Assembly: GCA_025267735.1 (NCBI GenBank)
Contig: CM046295.1
Location: forward strand, 12,597,167 to 12,661,166
Direction of reading: 5' to 3'
Origin: Mactra quadrangularis
Taxonomy: Eukaryota; Mollusca; Bivalvia; Venerida; Mactridae
Length of the DNA stretch: 64,000 nucleotides
Below the pieces are notes generated by a model. The model was given only the letters and a program-made list of their open reading frames with translations. It was not told the DNA's origin and made no database searches. A program made the position numbers and the translations under genes. This document shows positions 13,501 through 23,730 of the stretch, piece after piece. Every line of letters begins with the position of its first letter. Positions within the stretch are counted from its first letter, which is position 1.

Positions 13501-16500
13501 TGTTCCTATGTTATTTCGAGGTAAAACTCCAGGTTATTTCACTGAGTCATGGTTACTAAGCACCACACCATTATTAGAAGGAGGGGCTAAAGTTAAGTTT
13601 ACTTTTAAAGGTGTTGCCACTGGTAAGGAAGACTTCAGTGAACAAGTAATGGAAATAGAGGTAAGTGTATCTAAAATTATACTTGTAGTCAGCATAATGT
13701 AGCTTTTGTGAAATGTTCATTCACTGAACAACATAAATATGTGTTCAGACCTGCCAACTCTCCCAAAATTTTCCAGGATACTCAAGGATTTAAGTCAACT
13801 TTTTCAACTCCCGCAATCATAATAGAATCTCCCGAATTATGTTTTTTCCAAAATTGTTACATGAAGGTCAAATATTCCATTTATTTCCGTTTAGATTGCT
13901 GGTGCTGTAGATTACGTATGCGCAAATACAAACTTGGTAACCAGCAGGGTTTATTCGAAAGTGAAATGTGTGTCGCGAACAAGTCTCACTCATTGGGATT
14001 TGCAAAAGTTGGCAGGTCTGTGTGTTAGCACAAAAAATATGTTAAGTGTTACCAATTATACAAATTATTATGAATATCAATTGATTTGTTCTTTTCAGAA
14101 ATTTATAGACATAAATATGGATTTTTTTGCCAGGTGTAATTGTATTTTGTCGAGATTTTATCAGTAGCAATATCAATAGCATGTGTAAGAATTAATGTAA
14201 ATTTTGCCCTTTAATGTATTTTAAATTGTTTTTAGAAATACGTCGAGAGCATAGAAAGAAATGCTTTGCCTTCCACATTGTAAAATAGTTTAAACCAAAA
14301 GGAACTAAAGCTTTCTGGTATTAGCCGTAGGGACATTTATATTTTGAGATGCTACTTTTATTTTTGGGTGGATGACTGATTCTGTTTGTGTGGTTGTTTT
14401 TATTGGGTTTAACGCAATGCATTTTGGTCATTTAACGGCATGTTACTTTGTTAGTAAATATTATCTGAAGTGAACATTTTTTTCTCCAAATTCAATTTTT
14501 GTCACTAATCCAACCTCTTAAGAGTCAATATGTTTCCCATAAAAATGAGAACAAAGGCTGCGAAGTAATCAAGATTTTTTGTTTTTTAGGATTATTTATT
14601 AAGAAATCAAATTGCCACCATATGTCAGACAGAAGTTAAACATGTGATAGATGATGCAATATTGAAAGGATCATTAAAAGATGGACGTCTTCGAGAGGAC
14701 GAACCTGATCCATTGTTATATGAAGAATTATTTAGATGGGCTAATCCCAAGGTAAGTTTTTAACTAAAAACATTGTTGTGCTGTTTAAAGTCTGCTTCCA
14801 CATTAATGTTCAGCTGACTTTTATACAATAGCCCATGATCATTGACAATTACCTAATGAAATCACCTTCAAGTAGGTTATCTCTCGAAGTACCCATTTAA
14901 ACCTCATGGAGTGGAACAACTGTTGGGATTTTTTTGCTCAAGGAACTTAGCAGTGCCTATAGTTGAGCTTGAATCCGGGATCTTTTCATTTCTGGGCGCA
15001 CATACACCCACAGGGGCACTGCTGCTACTTAATCAAATTTGTTGTTTAATGTCTTACTTAAGATTAAATCTGAATGTGCTGTTGAGAGATGAATATTGTT
15101 TGAAGTGTTATCTCAGCTAAGATGGCCAAGACGTGACTTCAGTTTAAAAATGACAGTTAATCAAAAAATTTTGAATTTATTTAGAGCACTTTGGGGAGAA
15201 GTATTTTTTCAGAAGTTTTCACTGTTGCTGTTAAAGAAAAGCTTTTTTAAAAAAGGCTGTTGTAAAGAATTTAATGATGTATGCTGCTGAGTTGTCATTG
15301 TAGTTCAAAAATGTTGTTAGTGGTCATAGATGAAAATGAATGTTCATTGGAGCTTAATGTTGTTAAGAGATAATTGTTGCTTTTATATTACTTTAACCAC
15401 ATGAAATCACGCTACCAGTTGATTTAACCAGGAATTTTATATAACAGGGATTTGCAACCTCATAGATTTTCATCAAATTTTACTGTCATGGCTATTATTT
15501 CGGCTTATATGGGTAAAAAAGTATTACAAGTTAAAAGAAAGATATTCACATGAAATTGTGTACCAGTACTTTTCAAATTAACATAAAAGTTGGTAAAAAC
15601 GTGTTTCTAGATGATTTTGAGGTAAATTACACTAACAGACTGTTTCACAAAATCATGCATTTTTCCACCGATGCGCCATTTTCAGCCCTACTTCAAATCA
15701 TCTAGAGTAATATTTTCGGTCATAATTGCAACAATTTTTTGTCAAAAACTTCAGTAACGTTTACAAAGTGCATGGGAGACATCATAAAAAAAACATAAAT
15801 TAAGTATTAAACTCTGAAATGGTTTGTACAGTCTGCTTCAGCCAGTTATAGAGAGTAACGACAGTGAATATTCAAAATAGAACTTGGTTGCAATCTCTGT
15901 AATATAAAGTCCTTGATCTTACCAAGCAAGTGTGACCTCAATTGACTAAATGTTGTTGTTTTTTTGTAGCTGTATTATCATTGCCATATAGTAAGAAAAC
16001 TTGAACTATTAGAGAAGACTTTAACTAATGACAGTACAGAGAAAAAACAGGAGACAAATGGTAATGAATCACAACATGTTATATCAGTAGGAAAACTAAT
16101 TGAGGTATGTATGAATACAATATATGTACAACAATGTATAGTATGTTTTTTCTCAACTGCCAAAACATGAATAATTTCACTGTGACTTCGTGCTCTTTGT
16201 CTAACACTCTTGATATTGAGAGTGTGTAATCATTCACCGTGAAATTATTCAAAATTTGACAGTTGAGAAAAAATAGACTATAAAATGTCATTCATTGTTA
16301 TGTACAATTAAAAGCTGTTTAAGCAGGAAAAGTTTTTATAAAAAATATTGCATGGTGGTACTACAAAAAACGTCTTTAGACTTTGCATTTGCATGTACAT
16401 GTATATGACATAATTTAAACGTCACCAATTTGTGTATAGTTTGGTTTATAAATATTATTAAAATCTTCAGTCAACCTGGATAAAGTCAGTCATTAAATTT

Positions 16501-18381
16501 ATACTTTTGTTAAACTGAAAAATTTGTGAATATCTTAGAATAATTTGAGACCCATCGAATGAAGATAAACGATGACAATTTAGATTATTGTAATTATTTC
16601 CATTTCAAATTTTAATTTCCCATCAATTCCGTATTTGTTTTAATATCATCCTTCTAGCTCATTCTGTCAATGCCTGATGATGATACTGATGATCACCATG
16701 ACAACATAACTCCATCAACTAGTCCAACTACGGATTCTATATCAAAAGAGTTGTTACTGAGACAACTAAATGAAGATATCATGGTTCTGGGTATGACGCC
16801 TTTTACAAGAATGGATTCTAGGTTTCAATACAGATTTGGAATAATGTGAGTGTATTATTGACTCATGTCAAGCGTTTGTTTCCTAAAATATGCTTAAAAA
16901 ATGATTAGATCTTCATGTATTTCAATAAAAACATTCATTGTTAATGTTTTTTGAAAATCTTAAAGTTAGGGTATAGGGTATGACCTACCCCGACCTGGTT
17001 GGAACCCGGGATCTCCAGATTCGAAGTCAGACTTGCTAACCACTATGCTACAGCCACGGTTTTCTGACTTAGATGTGTGCCCTAGATATGTACACTGAAC
17101 AATTGGATATAATCTATGTTTTAAATATTGTAAAGTAACAATACTTACAAACCTTCTACAGCTTGAGACCCAATAAATTTTAGTTCTGAATATGAACTAT
17201 AAATACGTTTTGTTCAGGTATACTCAACTACAAGGCTGTATTGATGGATTTGTACTATATGCCTGGGAAATGGGGGATAAATTGCAATTATCAGCAATTG
17301 AAGATGAAAAAACAAAGGAAACTGAATCTAAAAAAGAAACAAAAGGAAAAACAAAGGTATATAGAGGATATTCGTCAAAATGTTATTAATATTGTGCCAT
17401 TCATAATTGCCTAACCACTTATGTTATGTAAGATTTTTTTACCAATACTTGAGAAATTAAAAACATGACATAAGATACATGTACATAGTATATAACATTT
17501 ACAATTGTAGTAAGAATCATTTCACCCCTTTCAAATGTTACCATCTATTACGACTATCCTAAAAAGTACATCTTGAATAAATTTAATAGTATTAATGAAA
17601 AGCTAATGTTTTTATGTGTAATAAAGGTTATTAATGAATGATACTGTATGTTTTTTGTAAACTTGTCCACAGGGCCGTGCAGTTAAAGGAAGTAAAAAGA
17701 CTACAGAATCACCAGATCTACGATCAGTCTCGGTATCAACTTTAAGCCCTGAAAATAAATGTGAAGTTCCTATATTTTCTAATGTACATAAATGTAGGCA
17801 AGACGAAACAGGAAAATATAAACAAAAATTGGATATGTATGATGAAAAAACTTACATAGAGGTATGTATAATTAATTGATGAATATGAGTTTAAAGGGAA
17901 TATTTCATAAAATTTTTAAAGTGTATAAAATTGTGTTGTTGTAAATGAAAATTTTATATTTTAGCTTTTATGTTCCACTGACATTGATGAATATAACAAT
18001 CGATTGTCGATTTTCTTGTTGGCGTACTTTCATGGAATTTGGTTATAAAACAATTTCTACGGCTATTCTCCCTTCAACCACTGGTTCTAAATAATGAAGG
18101 GAATTTGATTGTCACGGAAGGAAGTATGTGTCAGAAACTGGTTAACTGTTAAATCCAGAGATTTAGCCTTCCAAAAACGTTAAGTAGGTTGAGTAACTGC
18201 CATTATTTAACCCATGTAATGTGTTGCTACCTAGAACCCAATCATATAATCAAAAAATAACAAATGGTCAATATTGATTTCAAACCAACAACATTTCATT
18301 TTTGTATCATTTTTTTATCTATTTTAGATGTACAGACTACTATCTTCAGCATTGGATCAGATGGCAGAATTCTTTCAATAG
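1405..18381 (+). CDS. MYCBPAP: MYCBP-associated protein (MYCBPAP) orthologue, N-terminus incomplete
   Basis: Exons: 1405-1565 (likely), 4223-4326, 5449-5504, 5957-6220, 7753-7912, 8494-8576, 9080-9180, 9483-9688, 10876-11089, 12050-12122, 13473-13660, 14590-14751, 15970-16104, 16658-16845, 17218-17356, 17673-17861, 18328-18381 (stop TAG). All junctions are GT-AG and phases agree. About 824 residues are visible against roughly 950 in the human protein. Family landmarks in order are IVPHSILGDV, LLKRPVDHLL, RGYLSSPVICG, a KNCGNTVIRYSW beta strand, LLPIPRPSRKYFYF, then AIFPNETLYVPMLFRGKTPG with ESWLLSTTPLLEGGA, and a helical C-terminus ending SALDQMAEFFQ. The 10876-13660 exons look like an immunoglobulin-like (ASH/MSP type) sandwich. 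The family binds MYCBP and is associated with the central apparatus of motile cilia and sperm tails. The acidic-basic linker in exons 16658-17861 is poorly conserved. No first exon or start codon was identified. Confidence 0.92.
2440..4130. repeat. 26-bp minisatellite in MYCBPAP intron
   Basis: The unit is close to CCCTATATATTTGCCATATA plus ATCCTA (26 bp). About 45 units run from about 2690 to 3930 with very regular spacing. Units at the edges (2440-2690, 3940-4130) are degenerate, with the most homogeneous copies in the middle. Variants include GCCATAAAATCC, GTCATATAATCC and a 28-bp form with an extra TA. It lies between exons 1405-1565 and 4223-4326, ending about 90 bases before the acceptor. 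Confidence 0.97.
4625..4880. repeat. dispersed element with GTCCGTCCGTCC core
   Basis: It begins near TACCCCCGCTTCGAAGAAG and ends near TGGCGGGGGTATCACTAGTG. It contains GTGCGTCCGTCCGTCCG, a signature frequently seen in bivalve interspersed repeats. The ends (TACCCCCG / CGGGGGTA) are weakly inverted. It is intronic in MYCBPAP. The open frames across it are not conserved coding sequence. Confidence 0.45.
6338..6859. mobile_element. hAT-like non-autonomous DNA transposon, copy 1
   Basis: The termini are TAGTGCTGCAACGATTC and GAATCGTTGCAGCCCTA in inverted order, flanked by the perfect 8-bp duplication ATCCCCTG (6330-6337 and 6860-6867). Subterminal regions are rich in GATTCGAT motifs. No transposase is encoded. 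It sits in the MYCBPAP intron between exons 5957-6220 and 7753-7912. A longer relative lies inverted at 40084-40861. Confidence 0.9.
7425..7660 (+). mobile_element. SINE family B, 5'-truncated copy
   Basis: It carries the family body: GCTTGGTCATGAAATTATTTC, GGGCAGTTGTCAGTCACTGAC, GTGAGTAGGTTGACTGAC, ACAATGTGTTGCTACGGC and an A-rich AACCCAACAAAAACAAA tail. The tRNA-like head present in the copy at 27611 is missing. Intronic in MYCBPAP. Confidence 0.8.
7971..8266 (+). mobile_element. tRNA-derived SINE, family A
   Basis: The head has an RNA polymerase III box A (TAGCGCAGTTGG) and box B (GGTTCGAATCA), the layout of a tRNA. It is followed by a body with GAAGTTTCCGGCCTTGTGGAAGGG and a tail ATTGTGTTGACACTGCGTT. 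A close copy lies at 10491-10782. Intronic in MYCBPAP, same strand as the gene. Confidence 0.88.
9183..9475. repeat. AAT/ATT-rich microsatellite tract
   Basis: This is an imperfect run of AATAAT/ATTATT triplets in the MYCBPAP intron between 9180 and 9483. It begins within about ten bases of the donor and ends close to the acceptor, so almost the whole intron is low-complexity sequence. Confidence 0.85.
10251..10490 (+). mobile_element. old tRNA-derived SINE relic
   Basis: A box A-like CATAGTGCAGTGG and box B-like AGATTCGATTTTG are followed by a body resembling family A (GCGGAAGGGTTAGTGAATG). It is more diverged than its neighbour at 10491, which was inserted directly downstream. Confidence 0.6.
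10491..10782 (+). mobile_element. tRNA-derived SINE, family A, well preserved
   Basis: Box A TAGCGCAGTTGG and box B AGTTCGAATCCC are intact. The body matches the copy at 7971 along its length (TCCATGAAAATTTGACAATA, GAAGTTTCCGGCCTTGTGG, TTGTGTTGACACAGCGTTA), and it ends in AATAAATAAATAAA. It lies just upstream of the acceptor at 10876. Confidence 0.88.
12370..13135. repeat. degenerate ~35-bp minisatellite in MYCBPAP intron
   Basis: Units are variations on ATTCGTCAACATGGTTTGAA followed by TTGGTAAAATATCAAAAG, about 33-36 bp each and roughly 20 copies. They are much more diverged than the 26-bp array at 2.4-4.1 kb, so the array is presumably older. It lies between exons 12050-12122 and 13473-13660. 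Confidence 0.8.
13746..14020. mobile_element. MITE with CAGACCTGCCAACT termini and 6-bp duplication
   Basis: The inverted ends CAGACCTGCCAACT and AGTTGGCAGGTCTG are flanked by direct TGTGTT (13740-13745 and 14021-14026). The length is 275 bp with no coding capacity of its own. The open frames crossing it are by chance. Intronic in MYCBPAP. Confidence 0.88.
16140..16279. repeat. foldback element (inverted repeat)
   Basis: TTTTTTCTCAACTG ... AATAATTTCAC is mirrored by GTGAAATTATTC ... CAGTTGAGAAAAAA, with a central part that also folds (CACTCTTGATATTGAGAGTG). It lies 40 bases after the exon ending at 16104. Probably a small foldback MITE. Confidence 0.75.
16985..17060 (-). repeat. tRNA-like relic
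   Basis: On the - strand there is a box A-like GTAGCATAGTGGTTAGC and a box B-like GGGTTCCAACC about 40 bases apart. Pairing of the ends is not convincing, so it is a SINE head or tRNA pseudogene rather than a tRNA gene. Confidence 0.5.
18030..18265 (+). mobile_element. SINE family B, diverged copy without head
   Basis: It matches the body of the copy at 27611 (CTATTCTCCCTTCAACCACTGG, AATCCAGAGATTTAGCCTT, AAGTAGGTTGAGTAACTGCC, ATGTGTTGCTACC). It lies in the last MYCBPAP intron. Confidence 0.7.
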
Positions 18382-18393
18382 TTTACCTTTATA

Positions 18394-18399
18394 AATAAA
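18394..18399 (+). terminator. MYCBPAP: MYCBPAP polyadenylation signal
   Basis: AATAAA begins 12 bases after the TAG stop, so the 3' UTR would be only a few tens of bases long. No other signal as close was noticed. Confidence 0.6.
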
Positions 18400-19234
18400 T
18401 GACTTAAAGTCAAAAATCGTTTTACCACACTTTCTTTGTTCCTTTGTACATGCCCTTTTACTAAGTTACTGGAATAATCGTTTAAAATTTCGATCAACTG
18501 CAAATAACAAGTGAGACGGAAACATACCTTTGCAGGCAAACTCTTTACTATTCTTTAAGTTCCTGAAAATCGGGAAATGAGGACTTTGCTCTGTGAGATG
18601 TAACATCAAGAATAAGTCATAATATTTATAGTTCTGTGTTCATTTGGTGGTTGTACTTTACGCCACTTTTTGTCAATTTTTCTGTCATGACACGTTGCTC
18701 TGTGATAGCACTAACTGTACCTGAATGTGCATTGACATTATGTTCCAAGTTTTTAACCATTACTAAGTACATATCTTTGCCAGGAACTGACAACTGTCCA
18801 ACTTGATTTGATAAATAGGTGCACAGGAGAATGCTCAAAGAAAATGTGCCATTAAATCATGCTCTTCGGAGATCAATTTCTGAAATAGCCCTTTCATCAT
18901 TATGTATTTCACATGAGGAATGAAAGTGATCTACAGTTTTTGTTTCAGATTAACGAACATTTGAACATTATGTTGCTGAAATATATTGACCAAAGCACAA
19001 AGGCAATGATAAATTTTGGTGGAATGGACAACTCATTCTTTAATCTGATATTAAGATTTAAGAACCACAACTCTGTGTAACCATGGAGATTAGTATAGTT
19101 GTTAGGTGACAAACATTCTGATGATGTGATGAAGAACTTATGATAAGAAAATGCTGACAACACAAGCCTTGTGATAAAAAGTAACACGCCCTTCTACTAA
19201 CCTTTTTTATCACTAGGCAGCATGATAATTGTGT

Positions 19235-19412
19235 ACAGTTAAGTTCCGATTTTAAGACCACTAACGGTATGTTATTTCAAAATCATGCGATTTTTGACAA
19301 TCATTAAGACCAAAATGCTTAATTTGTGAATAAAAAGGGTCTCTTTAATAAGATCATTTGGCTATTAAGACCATCGATTTTGCTGGCCTTAATAGCCGAA
19401 CTTAACTATAGT
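19235..19412. mobile_element. small MITE with AGTTAAGTTC termini
   Basis: The inverted ends are CAGTTAAGTTCCGATTTTAAG and a mirrored CTTAATAGCCGAACTTAACT, next to TA dinucleotides. A diverged relative lies at 41275-41447, sharing AAAATCATGCGATTTTTGACA and GACCATCGATTTTGCTGG. The small size and TA flanks suggest a Tc1/mariner-type MITE. Confidence 0.72.
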
Positions 19413-19772
19413 AATTTATGGAGTTTTAAGGCGCTTTTCAAATTTTTCAGTCTAATTGCTTATATCTGGAAGAACTCATTCTTAGATATCTAGACATAAG
19501 CTTTTAACAGAATTAAACATTTGAGAAAAATTGACAAAGTGGCAATAGAGTGTCCTTAGAAATATTTCAAGACTTATCTCCTTGTACGAGGGGGGATTGG
19601 AAAGTTCGAGGAATTCATTTATTAATGCTACAAGAGATAATATAGGAAAAAGCAAAATACATCATTCTGTACATTTACCAATGACTGATATATAGCCCAA
19701 ATATTTTCTTGATACATTGGAAAATAAAGTTTTCATGAAACATTTTACAACACTAGTATACTGTACTTGAAG

Positions 19773-20171
19773 CAATCTGCGTAAACACATATCCAGTAGA
19801 CCACGGTCGTACTGGATCTGTACTTTTTCCCTTTGAGGTCACGTCGAGATGAACTTTGTGTCGACCAATCAATGCGTAGCTTTCATCTAGACGAAAACAC
19901 TATTAATCACATTTTGATTTCGTAATTTCTATTTTTAGACCAAGTTTTGCTTGCTAATTTAACCGCGGTAATATTCACAGGCTGCGATTGGGCGGCTCAT
20001 TTCAAATTTCATGACGTAGACGATGTAAACAAGTTACGTATCATAACAATTTCGTCATGAATATTATGATGAGAAAAGGTCACCTGAACGTGACCTTCGT
20101 TTGGAAAAGGCCAGATCTACATTAGCGAGTATGCGAGCGGTAAAATTGTAGATCGGGTTTTAATCAGATTG
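19773..20171. mobile_element. Mutator-like MITE with 9-bp duplication, copy 1
   Basis: It is flanked by a perfect 9-bp TACTTGAAG (19764-19772 and 20172-20180). The ends are CAATCTGCGTAAACACATATCC and AGATCGGGTTTTAATCAGATTG, an imperfect inverted repeat. The interior matches the reverse complement of 48898-49300 along its length. The 9-bp duplication and short TIRs fit Mutator-like elements (inference). It encodes nothing. Confidence 0.88.
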
Positions 20172-20189
20172 TACTTGAAGCACCCCGAC

Positions 20190-20647
20190 GTCATCATTGG
20201 GTTACTTGAACGTCAAAGTCAAGTTTCCTACTTACTTTTTGCACATAATCACCACCTATTTCCATACACTTTCTATGACTATGTAACCACTGAATAAATG
20301 TAACCTTGAAGTATAACTCGCTGAATGAATATATAATTATCTTGTGCAATACAGCACACTGTAAGCTATCAATCTTTATCTTGAAGCTTTTCCACTCAGG
20401 CTGCCTTTCCAACAGTGACTGTCTGTGTCAGTTGACCTGGTCTTTCTTCATCAAATACCCATGTTCTACCTTCCCTGAACCTCTGGTGCCATTTGTAGAC
20501 AAATGTTTTTCCTCATGTTGGTAATGTTTCAGCAGTTTTAATTTGTTTAAGTGTATCTGCAGGTGACAAGTTGAGTCAAACACAACAATTTATTACTGTA
20601 CCCAACTCAAAATCATCTGTTGACGTCATTCGTTGTTTCAAAGCCAT
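20190..20647 (-). pseudogene. mariner transposase pseudogene
   Basis: Reading the - strand from ATG at 20647, a helix-turn-helix region is recognisable (MALKQRMTSTDDF ... TLKQIKTAE ... FVYKWHQRFREGRTW ... DEERPGQLT). It is followed by the typical C-terminus (FIQWLHSHRKCMEIGGDYVQK). Several in-frame stops interrupt it, and the catalytic DD[DE] core between these parts is largely deleted. In a mariner element this protein would cut and paste the DNA; this copy cannot be functional. Confidence 0.88.
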
Positions 20648-21394
20648 GACTTAAATCTCTGCTATGTAATAACCATTCAAACCATTTTTATGAAACTTTC
20701 AGGAAATGATGTCGAAACGTCACGCTAGTGTTATTAATGTTGGCGCATAATTCATACCAAAATTTAGCGCGTACTACCATGTTTAATGTTTTCAAAATAG
20801 GTGAAAAAATAGCGTGCTTCAAGTGACCTAATAGTGGTTGCTATGGATACCATTTAATCTTTCTACATATTGATAATATGTTCACCAATATGACTGAGTA
20901 AACGCAAATGAATTGTTTTACACTTATTTGAGTTTTAATGTGATTTGACAAAAGGGTAAATATTTTAGAAGGGAATTCCGCGAATTTATCAATCACCCCT
21001 CCTATGTAAGTAGAACTAACCCAGGAGGTGAACCCATGAACCCTGTATTGATAGGTAGATGTGATAATAAAACATGTTGGCTGACTTGATGACTCCAACA
21101 ACTAACGGCACACAGTTGGAATTCATTGTGGATTTTTAACCCCAAACAAAATGGAACAACTTGATTACTTTCAACCAAATCTTTAATAATGCTCCAATTC
21201 ATACTGGAAGAAATATATAAAACACATGCATTACATTTCACATTAATATAACTTACATACATCACGAGTCATAGTAGCCCAACGTCGCTCATCTATGATA
21301 CAAAAATACAATACACACATACGTAGAACAATCATTTTACTTACATATAACAGTCATAGTGACTCTAAGTCGCACAACTTCGTTAAAAAGTAGC

Positions 21395-21640
21395 TAACAC
21401 GTAACTTACGTTTACAAGGAGTTTCTGTGATATGACCTCGTGACCTAGTTTAAATATCTGCTTGACCTTTTATCAAACTTGTTTTAAATTCAAAGATATG
21501 GAACTTATAGCTCTAGTCGATGATTTTTGGAATAACATATTAATCTATTGACCAAGTTTGATGAAACTTGATTATAAATTGTCGTTTGTAATTTGACATA
21601 ATTATTAAAATCCAATACGACTTATTACTGATCAAGTCCG
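21395..21640. repeat. bivalve-type interspersed repeat relic
   Basis: It contains GATATGACCTCGTGACCTAG, GCTTGACCTTTTATCAAAC and TATTGACCAAGTTTGATGAAAC. This phrasing resembles an interspersed repeat common in bivalve genomes (established pattern, recalled rather than searched). No boundaries are visible. The surrounding 20.85-22.5 kb holds no recognisable gene. Confidence 0.4.
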
Positions 21641-22510
21641 AGTTTAATTGATATGAGGCCACTAAATTTGCTTGACGTAAATACGGACATTAATGTAACC
21701 TTTAGAGTGTTCTCAGCATATTTATATCGGATAGAGGACAAACAAAGAGTACCACACTTTGTTCTAAGGTGAACTAAACAATCATACTTGATATCTGTTA
21801 ACAACTATACAAGTTTACTTTGATTTTACATGATGTTTCTGTTGAATACAAGTAATGTCCAAATTCATATACAAAAAAAAACTAGTAATTAAAGATCACA
21901 TTGCGATGTGGCTAAGAGTGCTATATTAAAAAAACCATTTAAAAACACCTGATATCGCTGTAAGCATAAGCTATAATAAATATTTGTCTACACGAGGGTC
22001 TTCGTTAGAACATCCGGGCAATCATTTTCTAGCTTAACAACTTTATGTATTGTAATAATATTCATTGCATTATTGTTGCAGTACGAATAAATACTGTTAT
22101 AATTTTAATTTGTATCATATAAGGGTGTTTTTGCTGATTTGTCTTTCAATACAAATAACTGAAATACATCATATAGCACATAAATAAACTTCTACCTTTC
22201 TTATCCCCCCAAAAATTAAATGGTTTCGTGAGTATAGATCAATGGCTTCAAATCCTTCACACAAATATTTTATTGCGCAGTAAACTAAGTCATTTGCAAA
22301 AATAAAAAATAAAATTCAGAGGCTCATTTTGGATGTAGAAATGTTATATTTTCTGCACTATTTGAATGTCATCTTATTTTTTTGCTGCAACAAGAATTCT
22401 ATGAAAATGGTAACCGTTAGTTTCCCTACATTCAGCATTTCACTTGAATATATAATCTTGACAGAATTTTAATAAACAAATTAAAACAATTTTCCACAAT
22501 CACACTTGGC

Positions 22511-22516
22511 TTTATT
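22511..22516 (-). terminator. MGAT1: candidate MGAT1 polyadenylation signal
   Basis: On the - strand AATAAA is followed by a GT-rich stretch (AAGTGTGATTGTGGAAAATTG), the usual layout of a cleavage and polyadenylation site. It would give MGAT1 a 3' UTR of about 4.9 kb. Earlier signals could also be used. Confidence 0.4.
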
Positions 22517-23356
22517 TTAAAACATACATCATATCACATTTTTACATAAAGTAAAACACAAAATGCATCGATGTAACTTTGGAAATTTAAAGAACATGCA
22601 AAACATTCAGAACACATATAAAAAAACACATACATACATTTGTATCTACAGTACTTTCTTTTCTACTCTTTAGTGTTTCATAACAAAACATTAATTTATT
22701 CTTAGACACCAAGTCATCATCTGTAGTTACTATCAGTCATTAGAAACCATGACAAGCAATAACAATTAATTGACCGATTCTTCTAAATTAAATAGCAGGA
22801 CAAAATTTATTAACAGACTCTCGTCACTCTCCTAAATTAAATGACTATGGACAAAAATTTATTGACAGACTCCTAAAATTATATACAAACATTTATTGAC
22901 TGATCTTCCTAAATTCAATTACCAAGGACCAACAATTTATTGACAGACTCTTTAAAACCATGTAATCAAGAAAAGTAAATTATTTGCCATTGGGAAAATC
23001 AACTTTCCTTATTATTTCTGTACTTTTTAAGTCCCCAGCTCTACTCCTTAGAAACGGAAGCTGTCAGATAAATTTTATTTAAAAAGGTAGATAACATTTC
23101 TATTCTTGTTGTTTTAATAAAATGAGCTAACGGGGAATGACCAATAAACACACTTTAAAAACACACCGACAGACACACATACATACACTTATATAATACA
23201 CAAACCAGAAATGCATAATAATAATATATCTAAAAATACAACAAAATAAATTATATTTAATTTACTATATAATGTACATAAACAATTAGACAAGCAAAAT
23301 GTGATAGAAATGACAAACACCCAAATGGACTGAGGATGAGATATTTAAAACATATA

Positions 23357-23730
23357 CAGTACCCAACAAAAGTTTGGAGACATTTCACTTTGTAAGCATA
23401 CTATATACTGTAGGTTTTTATATCAAAATTTGATAGCAATTTTTTTGAAATGCTTTTTAGTTGTGCTTATTTTTTGTTATGGTACATTTTGTTGTTTAGA
23501 CTACCAAAGTAGCTTAAAATCTACAATATGGAAAAGAATTACATGCAATTTAGTTTTTGTGGTAAGGGATATCAGTTGCTGAATCTTATAAATGTGATGC
23601 ATTGAAGAAATTTGTTTTCATTTAATCATCAACCATATTGATTATATTAACAATAATGGTTCTAGCAAAAACAATGAAATCTAATTTTTGTATTTAATTT
23701 CTTTTGTCTCCAAACTTTTGGTGGGTACTG
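23357..23730. mobile_element. Tc1/mariner-type MITE
   Basis: The 26-bp inverted ends begin CAGTACCCAACAAAAGTTTG and finish CAAACTTTTGGTGGGTACTG, inserted between two TA dinucleotides (23355-23356, 23731-23732). The CAGTACCC terminus and TA duplication are typical of Tc1-like transposons. It is 374 bp long with no transposase. Confidence 0.9.

Larger units (their letters stand above)
19759..20831 (-). mobile_element. mariner-like element relic, split by a second transposon
   Basis: The right end read outward is TTAGGTCACTTGAAGCAC, followed by TA (20832-20833). The left end TACTGTACTTGAAG is preceded by TA (19757-19758) and continues as CACCCCG only after the 399-bp element at 19773-20171. Removing that insertion and one copy of its 9-bp duplication restores a matching terminal repeat ending ACTTGAAGCAC. 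Between the ends lies the transposase relic at 20190-20647. The left TIR match is imperfect. Confidence 0.72.
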
